Of a stretch of DNA of 64,000 nt, positions 17,237 to 26,069 are shown one piece after another. Positions within the stretch are counted from its first letter, which is position 1; the number at the start of each line of letters is the position of its first letter. The translations under genes and the position numbers were made by a program. The notes beneath the pieces were generated by a model. It saw only the letters and a list, made by a program, of their open reading frames with translations, searched no databases and was not told the origin of the DNA. The stretch covers positions 451,416 through 515,415 of the forward strand of contig NZ_MUNR01000011.1 of NCBI RefSeq assembly GCF_002001045.1. Direction: 5' to 3'. The DNA comes from Rhodanobacter sp. C01 (GTDB taxonomy: Bacteria; Pseudomonadota; Gammaproteobacteria; Xanthomonadales; Rhodanobacteraceae).

Positions 17237-19153
17237 ATGCGCCACCTGCGTCTGCCACGAGTCCTGTCCACCCCGCTGCGATTGACACGGCGCACTGCGC
17301 TGTATGGGGGACTGTTGTTGCTGGTGCTGGTATTTGTGCCACTGATCGTGGCCAGCAGCCGTTGGCTGCATGCGTCGCGGATCGACCTCACCACCGACAA
17401 GCTGTACACCTTGACGCCGGGGACACTGCAGATCGTCGATACGCTGAAACGGCCGCTGCGGCTGACCCTGTATTTCTCCGACCACGCGACCCGCGATCTG
17501 CCGCAGTTGCGCAGTTACGAGCAGCGCGTACGCGAAATGCTGCAGGAGATGGTGGCGCGGTCGCACGGCCGCATCCGCCTGCAGGTGATCGATCCGGTGC
17601 CGTACTCGGACGACGAGGCGAGTGCGGAAGGCGATGGCCTCACCGCAGCCAATGGCGGCAGCAATGGCGAGCGGGTGTTCTTCGGCTTGACTGGCAGCGC
17701 GATGGCGGGTAATGCCGACGTCGAGACCGCAGACGATCGCGTGGCCGAGAAGACGTTGTCGATCCCGTTCTTCGACCCGGCACGCGAGGCCTTTGTCGAA
17801 TACGACATCGCGAAGCTGCTGTACGAACTGAACCAGGCCAGCAAGCCGTCCATCGGGGTGATCAGCTCGCTGCCGGTCGCCGGCAATCCGATGCTAGGCC
17901 AGCCGGCGTGGACGGTGATGCAGCAGCTCGACCAGTTGTTCGACGTGAGGATGCTGGACGCGACCACGCTGAAGCATGTCGACGAGAGCGTCAGGGTGCT
18001 GCTGCTGATCCATCCCAGGCAGCTGCCAACCGATGCGCAGTATGCAATCGAGCAGTACGTGCTGCATGGTGGCCACCTGGCGGTGTTCGTCGATCCGGAC
18101 GCGGAGCTCGATACCACACCCTATGCTGCCGACAGCCCGACCTTCCCCGACCACAGCTCGGACCTGCCGCGCCTGTTTGCGGCGTGGGGCGTCCTGTACG
18201 ACCCGCACAAGGTGGTACTCGACCGCTCTCGCGCGCTGCAGATCGAACTGGCCGGCAGCAGCCTCAATCATCCGGCGATGCTCGGTCTCGGCACGCAGGA
18301 ACTCAACCGCGATGACGCCATCACGGCCAGCCTGCAGCGGATCAACGTCTCCACCATCGGCTATTTCGATCTGACGCACGATGCGCACACGCGGCTGATT
18401 CCCCTGCTGCAGAGCAGTGCGGAAGCCGAGGTAGTGCCGACCCAGCGGGTGCTGGATGCTTCCAGCGATCCCGCGGGGCTGCTGCAGGGATACAAGCCGG
18501 ACAACAACCAGTACGTGCTGGCCGCACGACTGCGCGGCACGCTCGACAGCGCGTTTCCGGAGCGTGCCGGTCAGCCGGGATATCTGGCCCATTCCGCACC
18601 GAATGCCGAGGTGATCCTGGTCGCCGATACCGACCTGCTCAGCGACCGCCTGTGGGTCGAGCCGCAGACCATGCTCGGCCAGACGATGATGCAGGCGTTC
18701 GCCAACAACGGCGATTTCGTCACCAACCTGGTCGACAACCTCAGCGGTTCCTCGGCGCTGCTGTCGATCCGCGGCCGTTCCACCTCGCAGCGCCCGTTCA
18801 CGCGCGTGGATGCGCTGCGCAACGTGGCTGACCAGAAATTCCTGCAGAAGGAGCACGAGCTGGAGCAGGAGTTGGCCGAGACCCGGCGCCGGCTTGATGA
18901 GTTGCAGCCGTCCAAGGGCAACCACGGCAGCACCATGACGACCGAGCAGCGGCAGGAAATCGAGCAGTTCCGCCAGCGCCAGCTGGCGATCAACAAGGAG
19001 TTGCGCGAGGTGCAGCACCAGCTCAATGCCGAGATTGACGCGCTCGGGCTGCGCCTGAAATTCATCAACATCGTGCTGGTGCCGGCGCTGGTGGCGCTGA
19101 TCGGGTTGCTCTATGGCTGGCGCCGCAGCCGGCGCAGCCGTCAGCGCAGATGA
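17237..19153 (+). CDS. GldG-family ABC exporter auxiliary subunit
   Basis: This 638-residue protein is anchored by one helix near the N-terminus (about 18-40) and another at the very C-terminus (about 605-625), with a large extracytoplasmic part between. It fits the GldG / ABC-type uncharacterised transport family: SRWLHASRIDLTTDKLYTL, then GTLQIVDTLKRPLRLTLYFS, and later VLLLIHPRQLP and GGHLAVFVDPDAE. A coiled-coil segment rich in Glu/Gln/Arg (about 530-595) precedes the last helix. It is the third gene of the exporter operon, three bases after the permease. It probably forms the periplasmic module that receives or guides the cargo. Confidence 0.88.
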   Translation: MRHLRLPRVLSTPLRLTRRTALYGGLLLLVLVFVPLIVASSRWLHASRIDLTTDKLYTLTPGTLQIVDTLKRPLRLTLYFSDHATRDLPQLRSYEQRVREMLQEMVARSHGRIRLQVIDPVPYSDDEASAEGDGLTAANGGSNGERVFFGLTGSAMAGNADVETADDRVAEKTLSIPFFDPAREAFVEYDIAKLLYELNQASKPSIGVISSLPVAGNPMLGQPAWTVMQQLDQLFDVRMLDATTLKHVDESVRVLLLIHPRQLPTDAQYAIEQYVLHGGHLAVFVDPDAELDTTPYAADSPTFPDHSSDLPRLFAAWGVLYDPHKVVLDRSRALQIELAGSSLNHPAMLGLGTQELNRDDAITASLQRINVSTIGYFDLTHDAHTRLIPLLQSSAEAEVVPTQRVLDASSDPAGLLQGYKPDNNQYVLAARLRGTLDSAFPERAGQPGYLAHSAPNAEVILVADTDLLSDRLWVEPQTMLGQTMMQAFANNGDFVTNLVDNLSGSSALLSIRGRSTSQRPFTRVDALRNVADQKFLQKEHELEQELAETRRRLDELQPSKGNHGSTMTTEQRQEIEQFRQRQLAINKELREVQHQLNAEIDALGLRLKFINIVLVPALVALIGLLYGWRRSRRSRQRR

Positions 19154-19288
19154 TCACGACGGGTCATTGCGGGTATCACCCGAGCCTGCGAGTGGCAATC
19201 TGCCGCAACGCGAATGACCTGTGCGGCAGTATGCTGGGCGATCGCAGATGGGTTTCGGGTCGGATGGGATCGCTGGTGTACTGACGTG

Positions 19289-20164
19289 ATGGCAACGTTG
19301 TTGAAATGGATGGTGCCGTGGGAGTTTTCGTGGGTGTTTCTCGCGATCTTCCTGTCGACCTGCGTGCTCTACCTGCGTGGCAGCCGCCGCTTGCCGGTGA
19401 GCTTCGGCCGCAAGCTGGCGTTCTGGATCGGCATGGCGATCATCTACTTGTCGCTTCATACCTATCTGGACTACTACGCCGAGCACGAGTTCTTCATGCA
19501 TCGCATCCAGCAGGTGCTGCTGCATCACCTCGCGCCGTTGCTGATCGTGGCCACCTATCCGGCCACGGTGTTGCGTGCCGGCCTGCCGTTGGCGTGGCGC
19601 CTGCGCGTGCTGCGTCCGCTGCAGCGATCATGGCCGTGGCGCCTGATCAGCGGGGTGATCCTGAATCCGCTGGTGGCCACGCTGCTGTTCGTCGTGTTCG
19701 TGCTGATCTGGCTGGTTCCGTCGTTGCAGACGCTGGCGATGCTGGACTGGAGGGTCTATCGCTTCATGAACTGGACGATGCTGATCAGTGGCTTCGCCTA
19801 CTGGTCGTTGGTGCTCGATCACCGGCCGCATCCGCCGGGACGGATGACGGCCGGCCTGCGCGTGCTGTCGCCCGCCGTCACCATGACACCGCAAATCCTC
19901 GCTGGTGCCATCGTCACGTTTTCGAAGACCGACCTGTACCCGATCTTCGAGATCTGCGGTCGCGCGTTCACCTTCAACGTGCTGACCGGGCAACTGATCG
20001 GCGGCGTGATCACCTGGGTGCCGGCGGCCCTGATCGAGTCGATCGGTGGCCTGCTGGCATTGCGCCAGTGGTTGCGGCTGTCGCGCAATGGACGACTGCC
20101 ACGTCGCCCGTTGCGTCAACCGACGCTGCGTTCGTCGGCGACGACCAGTCCATCCGCGGAATGA
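19289..20164 (+). CDS. ctaG: cytochrome c oxidase assembly factor CtaG (caa3 type)
   Basis: This 291-residue membrane protein has about seven hydrophobic helices and the Caa3_CtaG pattern: HTYLDYYAEHEFFMHRIQQVLLHHL near residue 60, and paired His in the helices that could bind copper. WVPAALIESIGGLLAL lies near the end. Members help insert Cu into cytochrome oxidase. The ATG at 19289 opens directly into the first helix. It converges on two copper-handling genes, a PCu(A)C chaperone and an SCO protein, only 19 bases away. That supports an oxidase-assembly role even though no oxidase genes are in the window. Confidence 0.88.
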   Translation: MATLLKWMVPWEFSWVFLAIFLSTCVLYLRGSRRLPVSFGRKLAFWIGMAIIYLSLHTYLDYYAEHEFFMHRIQQVLLHHLAPLLIVATYPATVLRAGLPLAWRLRVLRPLQRSWPWRLISGVILNPLVATLLFVVFVLIWLVPSLQTLAMLDWRVYRFMNWTMLISGFAYWSLVLDHRPHPPGRMTAGLRVLSPAVTMTPQILAGAIVTFSKTDLYPIFEICGRAFTFNVLTGQLIGGVITWVPAALIESIGGLLALRQWLRLSRNGRLPRRPLRQPTLRSSATTSPSAE

Positions 20165-20183
20165 AGCAGGGATGGCATGTTTT

Positions 20184-20636
20184 TCAGTGACTGTCGTCCA
20201 CGGCATTGGCCGGGCGTGCGAGGAAATCGGTGGCCAGGGTGCTGCCATCGGTGAACCGGAGGATCAGCCTGACTGAGTCGCCGGGCTTCACCGGCCGCAT
20301 CGGCTTCGTCAGCATCAAGTGATAGCCGGCCGGCGCCAGCACGGCCGAGCCATGGGCCGGAACGCTCAGCGAGTCGACCATCGCCATGCGGCTCATGCCG
20401 CCTTCGCTGGAACTCTGATGCAGCATCACCTCGCTGTACGTTGTGCTGTTCGCGCCACTCAGCGCGATCGCCTTGTCGCCATCGTTGGACAGCGTCACAT
20501 AGGCGCCGGCAGGCAGGTTGCCAGGCAGTACGCGAATCCAGGCGTGGCTGGCATGGACGTGTTCGGCAACACTGGCATGCGCGCCGCCAGTCAGCAGCAG
20601 GCCAGCGAGCAGGAGTGGTAGATGAACGGCTCTCAT
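20184..20636 (-). CDS. periplasmic copper chaperone PCu(A)C
   Basis: This 150-residue exported protein has a signal peptide of about 22 residues (LLLAGLLLTGGAHA) followed by the PCu(A)C domain. It shows the metal-binding pattern of a Met/His set: EVMLHQSSSEGGMSRM near residue 68, then a later HLMLTKPM. Such proteins deliver Cu(I) to subunit II of cytochrome oxidase together with SCO. Its start overlaps the SCO stop as ATGA, so both are made from one message. It ends 19 bases from ctaG on the other strand. Confidence 0.92.
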   Translation of the reverse strand: MRAVHLPLLLAGLLLTGGAHASVAEHVHASHAWIRVLPGNLPAGAYVTLSNDGDKAIALSGANSTTYSEVMLHQSSSEGGMSRMAMVDSLSVPAHGSAVLAPAGYHLMLTKPMRPVKPGDSVRLILRFTDGSTLATDFLARPANAVDDSH

Positions 20637-21250
20637 GGCGCGGCTCCGGTGTCGAGCAGCAGATGCAGGTCGTGAACGATGTCATCCTGCGAGGCTGCCG
20701 GTGTGGCCAGCGCGCGTGCGCGGCCGTCACGGTCGAACAGGTAGATGGCCGAGCCGTGGCTGACCTCGTAGTTGCCGTCGGTGCTGGTCGGCTCGCGGGT
20801 GAATGACGAGCGGTAGCGCTTGACCAGTGCCTCGACCATGCGCGGGCTGCCGGTGAGGCCGACTGCGCGCGGGTCGAACGCATTGACGTAGGCATGCATC
20901 ACGTCTGGCGTATCGCGGGTCGGATCGACACTGACGAACAGGATGCGTGCGCCATCGGCCAGTGGCCCCAGTCGTTGCATCACCACATGCAGATGCGCCA
21001 GGGTCAGCGGGCAGACATCCGGGCAATGGGTGTAGCCGAAATACAGCAGCACCACCTTGCCGCGATAGTCCGCGCCGGTGACCGTCTTGCCATGATCGTC
21101 GATGAGCTTGAAATCGAGATCAGGCATGTGGCCGCTGACATTGGTCAGTAGCAGCGGCAGCGGCTCGCTGCGCTGGCAGCCGCCCAACAACAGGCCAGCG
21201 GCGAGCAGCAGCAAGAGCAGAGCGATGCGCGGTAGGTGGTGGGGCTTCAT
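20633..21250 (-). CDS. SCO1/SenC family copper-binding lipoprotein
   Basis: This 205-residue protein is a lipoprotein with a lipobox LLLGGC near residue 25, followed by a thioredoxin-like SCO domain. The copper ligands are clear: the CPDVC motif in YFGYTHCPDVCPLTL, and a distant His in VSHGSAIYLF. SCO proteins reduce and load the CuA centre of cytochrome c oxidase. The ATG at 21250 starts the signal peptide; the longer open frame upstream is not used. It is the first gene of a two-gene operon with PCu(A)C and diverges from the DUF423 gene. Confidence 0.94.
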   Translation of the reverse strand: MKPHHLPRIALLLLLLAAGLLLGGCQRSEPLPLLLTNVSGHMPDLDFKLIDDHGKTVTGADYRGKVVLLYFGYTHCPDVCPLTLAHLHVVMQRLGPLADGARILFVSVDPTRDTPDVMHAYVNAFDPRAVGLTGSPRMVEALVKRYRSSFTREPTSTDGNYEVSHGSAIYLFDRDGRARALATPAASQDDIVHDLHLLLDTGAAP

Positions 21251-21329
21251 GCGAGAATCCGGGATCTTCAACCGATCAAGCATACGACAGCGGCTGCAGT
21301 AGAGGGTTTGGCCGCCGGAGAATTCACCG

Positions 21330-21710
21330 ATGCTGCGACAACCTGTCAGTACCCACGCCGGCCTGCTGGCCGGCATTGCCGGAGCCAGCGCGGTGTTGCT
21401 GGGGGCGTTTGGTGCGCATGCCCTGCGTGGCGTACTCGACGATCACGCCAGCGAGCTATGGCGCACCGCGGTGAATTATCACGCCTGGCATGCACTCGCC
21501 CTGGTGCTTGCGGTCGGGCTTGGTCATGGTCGCAGCGGTCGTTTTGCAATGGCGGCTTTCGCGCTCGGCATCGTGCTGTTCAGTGGCAGCCTGTACGCAC
21601 TGGCGTTGGGCGCGCCGCGCTGGATCGGCATCATCACCCCGTTCGGCGGCGTGGCCTTCATCAGCGGCTGGATCGCCCTGGGACTGTCGCTGCGCACACG
21701 CGGGGGTTGA
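21330..21710 (+). CDS. DUF423 family membrane protein (YgdD-like)
   Basis: This 126-residue inner-membrane protein has four hydrophobic helices and the DUF423 signature: GAFGAHALRGVL in the first loop, WRTAVNYHAWHALAL in the second helix region, and GIITPFGGVAFISGWIAL near the end. The function of the family is unknown. It diverges from the SCO-PCu(A)C operon, with 79 bases between the two starts. Confidence 0.9.
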   Translation: MLRQPVSTHAGLLAGIAGASAVLLGAFGAHALRGVLDDHASELWRTAVNYHAWHALALVLAVGLGHGRSGRFAMAAFALGIVLFSGSLYALALGAPRWIGIITPFGGVAFISGWIALGLSLRTRGG

Positions 21711-21761
21711 TTCCGGCCAACCCGTCATTCGCCTGTCATGGCGTCGCGTCAGCATGCCGGC

Positions 21762-22124
21762 ATGAACTTCGCGATGACCCTGCGCACCCATCCATGGTTG
21801 GCCGCTGCCAGCCTGCTGGCGTTGCTGTTGGTGATCGTGCTGAATGGTTTTGGTCTGGTTCGGCCGCTGCCGGGGTCCGGCTCGCTGATGCGTTGGCACG
21901 ATGCCCGTCACGACTGGCTGCTGGTCGCCGATGACCAGGCCAATCAATTGACCGTCTATGACGCCACCAGCGGTCGACCCGTGCGCCGGTTCGGCGCCGG
22001 AGACGTTGGCGATGTCGCGACGCTCATGCAACGCGATGGTCGCCTGTTTGTAGTGGGCGATGACGGCAAACGGAACGAACTTGAGCTGCCGCAGCTGAAG
22101 ACGGTGGCCTCCAGCACGCCTTGA
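21762..22124 (+). CDS. uncharacterised membrane-anchored protein
   Basis: I do not recognise this 120-residue protein. It has one N-terminal helix (WLAAASLLALLLVIVLNGFGL, about 10-30) and a soluble part of about 85 residues. That part reads like two or three beta hairpins of a propeller blade: WLLVADDQANQLTVYDA, then SGRPVRRFGAGDVGD, then LFVVGDDGKRNEL. The soluble part is probably periplasmic. The ATG at 21762 or the one twelve bases later could be used. It is 51 bases after the DUF423 gene and likely shares its transcript. It ends 13 bases before the converging CPBP gene. Confidence 0.6.
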   Translation: MNFAMTLRTHPWLAAASLLALLLVIVLNGFGLVRPLPGSGSLMRWHDARHDWLLVADDQANQLTVYDATSGRPVRRFGAGDVGDVATLMQRDGRLFVVGDDGKRNELELPQLKTVASSTP

Positions 22125-22137
22125 CGTGCTGCCGCGG

Positions 22138-22923
22138 TCAGAGGCTGGCCACGAGCGGCAACCCCACGTGCAGCACCAGGTCGGCGCTGAAGTGCGCCAG
22201 CATCGCGTGTTCCAGTCCGTACTTCCAGAACAGCGTGCCGGTCACCAGCCCGACCATCGCATTGAGCAACACGATGCGGGCGATCGGCAGTGGCGCGTGC
22301 GCCATCCCGATTGCGAACGCGGTCGGCAAGTGGCCGGCACCGAACAGCAGTGCAGCCAGCACGATCGCGACCGCAAACATCCATGGTCGCGCCTGCCGCC
22401 GGTTGCACCATGCCAGCAGCCACACGAACAGGCTGACCAGCAACAGCCGGCATTCGGTTTCCTCGACGATGCCGCCATAGAACGAAGCCAGCGCGCCACG
22501 CCAGGCCGAGCCGAGGGCCGCGCCCGAGTCGACCCTGTGCCAGGGCAAGCCGGTCCGCTGGATACCGATCACCAGCAGCGCCGCCACTGCGCCAAGCAGG
22601 ATGGCCACCCACCAGTTTGCGTGTTGGGCAGGATCGCGCGGCCGACGATAGGTCCAGGCGCGCAACCATGGGGCATCCAGGCCATGACGCGCGCCGAGGA
22701 ACAGGCCCAGCCAGCCGAGCAGCCAGCACAGCACGCCTGCCTGCAGCGCCTGCGCGGCGATTGCCGCCCACAACGGCATCGGCAGTGTCGCGAATTTCAG
22801 CGGCATCAACGCCATCAGATACGGGCTCAGTGCCAATGCAGCGAGGATGCCCGCAATGCCCAGCAGCAGCGCCAGTTTCAGGTGTGGTCCACGCACCGGC
22901 AGATCGGGGGATGTCGTGGGCAT
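22138..22923 (-). CDS. CPBP family intramembrane metalloprotease
   Basis: This 261-residue protein has about eight hydrophobic helices and the CPBP (Abi/Rce1-like) catalytic motifs. These are EExxxR as IVEETECRLLL near residue 153, FGAGHLP near 193 and HFSADLVLH near 244. The Glu and His residues would bind zinc within the membrane. Bacterial CPBP proteins cleave membrane proteins or anti-sigma factors, or confer bacteriocin immunity; the substrate here is unknown. It is the last gene of a five-gene minus-strand run that starts with an SPFH protein, with only three bases between it and the DUF3887 gene. Confidence 0.85.
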   Translation of the reverse strand: MPTTSPDLPVRGPHLKLALLLGIAGILAALALSPYLMALMPLKFATLPMPLWAAIAAQALQAGVLCWLLGWLGLFLGARHGLDAPWLRAWTYRRPRDPAQHANWWVAILLGAVAALLVIGIQRTGLPWHRVDSGAALGSAWRGALASFYGGIVEETECRLLLVSLFVWLLAWCNRRQARPWMFAVAIVLAALLFGAGHLPTAFAIGMAHAPLPIARIVLLNAMVGLVTGTLFWKYGLEHAMLAHFSADLVLHVGLPLVASL

Positions 22924-22926
22924 GGC

Positions 22927-23307
22927 TCAGTGTTCCGGCTTGATGTGGAAGCCGGCGACCTTGCCGTTGGCATCACAGGCCACCTGTGCGTCGATTAGGC
23001 TCCCGCCGTAATGCAGCGGGGTAACCACCAGGGCATAGCCCCCCACCTCACTGAGCCGAGCCTGCCCGCGCGCGCCGCGTGCACCGAACTGTTGCGCGAC
23101 GGCCGGCCAGACTTTGGCCAGTTTGTCGGCGCCGAGTGCGGCTTTCATGCGGTCATTGAAATCGGCTGTGGCGCCGGCGTAGTCAGCCTGGTCCAGATGG
23201 TCAAGCATCTTTACGGAGGTGACCTGGCAGTCGGGAGTGGCGGCGTGCGCCATGCCGGCGACACCGAGGCCGAGTGCAATACAGGTAGCAAAAGCAGATT
23301 TCATCAT
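22927..23307 (-). CDS. DUF3887-like secreted protein
   Basis: This 126-residue protein starts with a signal peptide ([17 protein letters not shown], cut near residue 22). A small alpha/beta domain follows with [20 protein letters not shown] and [14 protein letters not shown], the DUF3887 pattern of substrate-binding-like modules found beside peptidases. Two Cys residues (near 27 and 109) could form a disulfide. It lies between the DUF4177 gene and the CPBP protease gene in a tightly spaced operon, so it may modulate the protease from the periplasm. That link is inference. Confidence 0.65.
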   Translation of the reverse strand: MMKSAFATCIALGLGVAGMAHAATPDCQVTSVKMLDHLDQADYAGATADFNDRMKAALGADKLAKVWPAVAQQFGARGARGQARLSEVGGYALVVTPLHYGGSLIDAQVACDANGKVAGFHIKPEH

Positions 23308-23333
23308 GGCGATTTCCCCCTGGATGTGGCCGC

Positions 23334-23528
23334 TCAGCGCGGGCGCTTGAGATACAGCACAGTCGGTTGGGCCGGGCCGACGCAGACCGCATTGACCAGC
23401 TCCCAGCCCAGCGCACCCTCGCGGTTGAGTGCGGCGACGGCCTCATCGTCGGTCGGCGTCAGGCTGAGTTTGAGGCCGCCGCCACCATGTTTCAGCGTCA
23501 CAACCTTGTATTCCCATGTAACAGCCAT
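23334..23528 (-). CDS. DUF4177-like small protein
   Basis: This 64-residue protein matches the DUF4177 pattern. It has an N-terminal strand [10 protein letters not shown], a central [18 protein letters not shown], in which GWELV is the family mark, and a last strand VLYLKRPR. The role of the family is unknown. It lies 21 bases after the ribbon-helix-helix gene and 26 bases before the DUF3887 gene, all on one strand. Confidence 0.7.
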   Translation of the reverse strand: MAVTWEYKVVTLKHGGGGLKLSLTPTDDEAVAALNREGALGWELVNAVCVGPAQPTVLYLKRPR

Positions 23529-23549
23529 CGGGTTTTCTCCCGGATAGAT

Positions 23550-23741
23550 TCAGTGGTTGTCGTCATCGACCAGTGGTGCGGTCTTTTCGGGCTTCAGGCG
23601 TCCGTTCCTGCGCAGTGCCTCGCGCAGCACGTATTCGATCTGCGCATTCACGCTGCGCAATTCGTCGTCGGACCAGCGCTGCATCGCATCGAGCACGACG
23701 GCGCTGATACGCAGCGGATAGGCTTTTTTCTCGGCAGCCAT
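23550..23741 (-). CDS. Arc-like ribbon-helix-helix protein
   Basis: This 63-residue protein has the Arc/MetJ-type ribbon-helix-helix layout. A short strand (AYPLRIS) is followed by helix [12 protein letters not shown], and a second helix [19 protein letters not shown], in which S-x-N-x-Q-I-E is the Arc-family core. It probably binds DNA as a dimer, and the obvious target is the promoter of its own operon. There is no toxin gene next to it, so a toxin-antitoxin reading is not supported. It lies between the SPFH gene (50 bases) and DUF4177. Confidence 0.78.
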   Translation of the reverse strand: MAAEKKAYPLRISAVVLDAMQRWSDDELRSVNAQIEYVLREALRRNGRLKPEKTAPLVDDDNH

Positions 23742-23791
23742 GCGATCTCAGTATTGCCGTGGTCGATTGACGGCGCGGGTCATGGCGTTTG

Positions 23792-24661
23792 TCAGCCGCT
23801 GTACAGCGTGCCGGTGTTCACCACCGGCTGGGTGCCGCGCTCGCCGCACAGCACCACCAGCAGGTTGCTGACCATGGACGCCTTGCGCTCCTCGTCGAGA
23901 TTCACGACGCCGCGCTGGCTGAGCTGCTCCAGCGCCATCTCGACCATGCTGACGGCACCTTCGACGATCTTCGTGCGCGCCGCGATGATTGCACCGGCCT
24001 GCTGTCGCTGCAGCATCGCCTGGGCGATTTCCTGCGCGTAGGCGAGGTGGCTGATGCGCGCCTCGGTGACCTGCACGCCGGCCTTGCCGAGACGGGTCTG
24101 GATCTCGTCGCGCAGGTGCGTGTTGATCTCGTCGCCGTGGCTGCGCAGCGACGGCTTGCCGTCGTCGTGCGAGTCGTAAGGGTAGCTCTGCGCCATCTGG
24201 CGCAATGCCGACTCGCTCTGGATGTGCACGTAGTTCTCGTAATCGTCCACGCAGAACACGGCCTCGGCGGTATCCACCACCTGCCACACCACCACGGCGG
24301 CGATCTCGATCGGGTTGCCGTCGCTGTCGTTGACCTTCAACTTGCTGCTCTCGAAGTTGCGCACACGCAACGACAGGCGCTGCTTGCTGTAGAACGGATT
24401 GGTCCAGCGCAGGCCGGCCTCGCGCACGGTACCGACGTATTTGCCGAACAACTGCAGCACCTGGCCTTCATTCGGTGCCACCTGGAAGAAGCCCTTGAGC
24501 ATGAAGACCTCGATGAACATCGAGGCGGCGGCGCCAATCACATGTGCGCCCGGCGCCGTCGAATCAGCCGAGAGCAGCATCACGATGCCGATTCCGGCCA
24601 AGGCAACGCAGAAAGCGATGACGGGAATACCCGCGAAGGAAAAACCATTGCGTTCGTTCAT
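23792..24661 (-). CDS. SPFH/Band 7 domain membrane protein
   Basis: This 289-residue protein belongs to the SPFH (stomatin/prohibitin/flotillin) superfamily, which forms oligomeric rings that scaffold membrane microdomains and proteases. Two hydrophobic segments lie within the first 55 residues. The Band 7 domain (about 60-230) has [30 protein letters not shown], and [17 protein letters not shown] helical part follows with [27 protein letters not shown] (read in two pieces). It heads a five-gene operon with an RHH protein, DUF4177, DUF3887 and a CPBP membrane protease. A TTGAAA-N17-TCTACT promoter lies just upstream, and GGGAG precedes the ATG. Confidence 0.9.
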   Translation of the reverse strand: MNERNGFSFAGIPVIAFCVALAGIGIVMLLSADSTAPGAHVIGAAASMFIEVFMLKGFFQVAPNEGQVLQLFGKYVGTVREAGLRWTNPFYSKQRLSLRVRNFESSKLKVNDSDGNPIEIAAVVVWQVVDTAEAVFCVDDYENYVHIQSESALRQMAQSYPYDSHDDGKPSLRSHGDEINTHLRDEIQTRLGKAGVQVTEARISHLAYAQEIAQAMLQRQQAGAIIAARTKIVEGAVSMVEMALEQLSQRGVVNLDEERKASMVSNLLVVLCGERGTQPVVNTGTLYSG

Positions 24662-24686
24662 GGTGTTGTCTCCCTGAGATATGCAA

Positions 24687-24715
24687 AGTAGATATTAAAA
24701 AGATATCAATTTCAA
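24687..24715 (-). promoter_or_regulatory. promoter of the SPFH operon
   Basis: On the minus strand TTGAAA (24715-24710) and TCTACT (24692-24687) are separated by 17 bases in an AT-rich stretch unusual for this genome. The SPFH start is about 25 bases downstream of the -10 box. The AT-rich spacer holds GATATC and TAATATC, which could serve as sites for the operon's RHH protein. Confidence 0.6.
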
Positions 24716-24735
24716 GTGCCTCTCCGTGGCTGTCT

Positions 24736-24783
24736 GATCAGGCGGCTCATGGCGGCCTGATCGGCATGTGAGCCGCATACAAT
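24736..24783 (+). promoter_or_regulatory. purT promoter region with interleaved inverted repeats
   Basis: A TACAAT -10 box lies at 24778-24783, 30 bases before the purT ATG; its -35 is weak. Upstream are two interleaved inverted repeats: GATCAGGC (24736-24743) with GCCTGATC (24755-24762), and GGCTCA (from 24744) with TGAGCC (about 24769-24774). They cover the -35 position, where a regulator could bind. Confidence 0.4.
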
Positions 24784-24812
24784 GGCGCTTTGTCCGCGCC
24801 GGAGAACCCCCG

Positions 24813-25994
24813 ATGAAGCCGTTTGGTACGCCCCATTCCGATCACGCCCTGCGCGTCCTGCTGCTGGGTGCGGGTGAGCTGGGCAAGGAGGTGGCGATCG
24901 AGCTGCAGCGCTATGCGGTGGAGGTGATCGCGGTGGATCGCTACGCCAACGCGCCGGCGATGCAGATCGCCCATCGCAGCCACGTGATCGACATGCTCGA
25001 TGGCAACGCGCTGCGCGCGGTGATCGAGCTGGAAAGGCCCGACCTGGTGGTGCCGGAGATCGAGGCGATCCACACGCCTACCCTGATCGAGCTTGAGAAA
25101 GAGGGGCAGCGGGTAATCCCGACCGCCCGCGCGGCATGGCTGACGATGGATCGCGAAGGCATCCGCCGGCTGGCGGCGGAAGAACTGAAGCTACCGACGT
25201 CGCCGTACCGTTTCTGCGATGACGAGGTGCAGTATCGCGAGGCGGTTGCGGCGATCGGCTACCCGTTCGTGATCAAGCCGGTGATGAGTTCGTCCGGCAA
25301 GGGCCAGAGCGTGGTGCGCAGCGCAGATGAATTGCAGCATGCGTGGGATTACGCGCAGTCCGGTGGCCGTGCCGGCAAGGGGCGGGTGATCGTCGAGGGG
25401 TTTGTCGCCTTCGAATACGAAATCACCATGCTTACCGTGCGACACGTCGACGGCGTCAGCTTCTGCGCACCGATCGGTCATCGCCAGGAAGACGGCGACT
25501 ACCGCGAGTCATGGCAACCGCAGCCGATGAGCTCGGTTGCGCTGGCCGAGGCGCAGCGACAGGCTGCCGCAGTAACTGGTGCACTCGGCGGCTGGGGCGT
25601 GTTCGGCGTGGAGTTTTTCGTCAAGGGCGATGCGGTGATCTTCTCCGAGGTCAGTCCGCGCCCGCATGACACCGGTCTGGTCACGTTGATCTCGCAGGAG
25701 TTCTCCGAATTTGCGCTGCACGCGCGCGCGATCCTCGGTCTGCCGATTCCGGTGATCCATCAATACGGACCATCAGCCTCGTGCGCCGTGCTGGTCGAGG
25801 GCGACGGTTCGGGGCCGCGCTACCACGGCGTGGCCGAGGCGCTGGCCGAGCCGGATACGCAGTTGCGCATCTTCGGCAAGCCGGCGGTCAAGGGGCGTCG
25901 ACGCATGGCGGTGACACTGGCCCGTGCCGACACGCTGGAGGCTTCGGTAGCCAAGGCGGTGCGTGCCGCGAAATGCCTGCGCATCGAGCTGTGA
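24813..25994 (+). CDS. purT: formate-dependent phosphoribosylglycinamide formyltransferase
   Basis: PurT makes formyl-GAR from GAR, formate and ATP in purine synthesis, an alternative to the folate-dependent PurN. The 393 residues match the E. coli length (392). ATP-grasp features are [18 protein letters not shown] at about 15-32, [30 protein letters not shown], and [20 protein letters not shown] with the metal-binding Glu residues. The ATG at 24813 has GGAG nearby; the earlier in-frame codons lie over the promoter. It is apparently a single-gene unit. Confidence 0.97.
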   Translation: MKPFGTPHSDHALRVLLLGAGELGKEVAIELQRYAVEVIAVDRYANAPAMQIAHRSHVIDMLDGNALRAVIELERPDLVVPEIEAIHTPTLIELEKEGQRVIPTARAAWLTMDREGIRRLAAEELKLPTSPYRFCDDEVQYREAVAAIGYPFVIKPVMSSSGKGQSVVRSADELQHAWDYAQSGGRAGKGRVIVEGFVAFEYEITMLTVRHVDGVSFCAPIGHRQEDGDYRESWQPQPMSSVALAEAQRQAAAVTGALGGWGVFGVEFFVKGDAVIFSEVSPRPHDTGLVTLISQEFSEFALHARAILGLPIPVIHQYGPSASCAVLVEGDGSGPRYHGVAEALAEPDTQLRIFGKPAVKGRRRMAVTLARADTLEASVAKAVRAAKCLRIEL

Positions 25995-26069
25995 GCACCA
26001 GTATCGATATCGGTACGATGCGCTAGCCTGACTGCCGCAAGGCGACTGAACCGCGAGAGAGGAAACAGC

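Noticed and set aside
16217..17566. 449-codon minus-strand frame over the ABC exporter genes
   Set aside because: It has a Gln/His-rich composition typical of antisense reading of a GC-rich membrane protein gene; the plus-strand ATPase and permease are certain.
23550..23741. Ribbon-helix-helix gene as an antitoxin
   Set aside because: Neither neighbour is a toxin; the flanking genes are SPFH and DUF4177.
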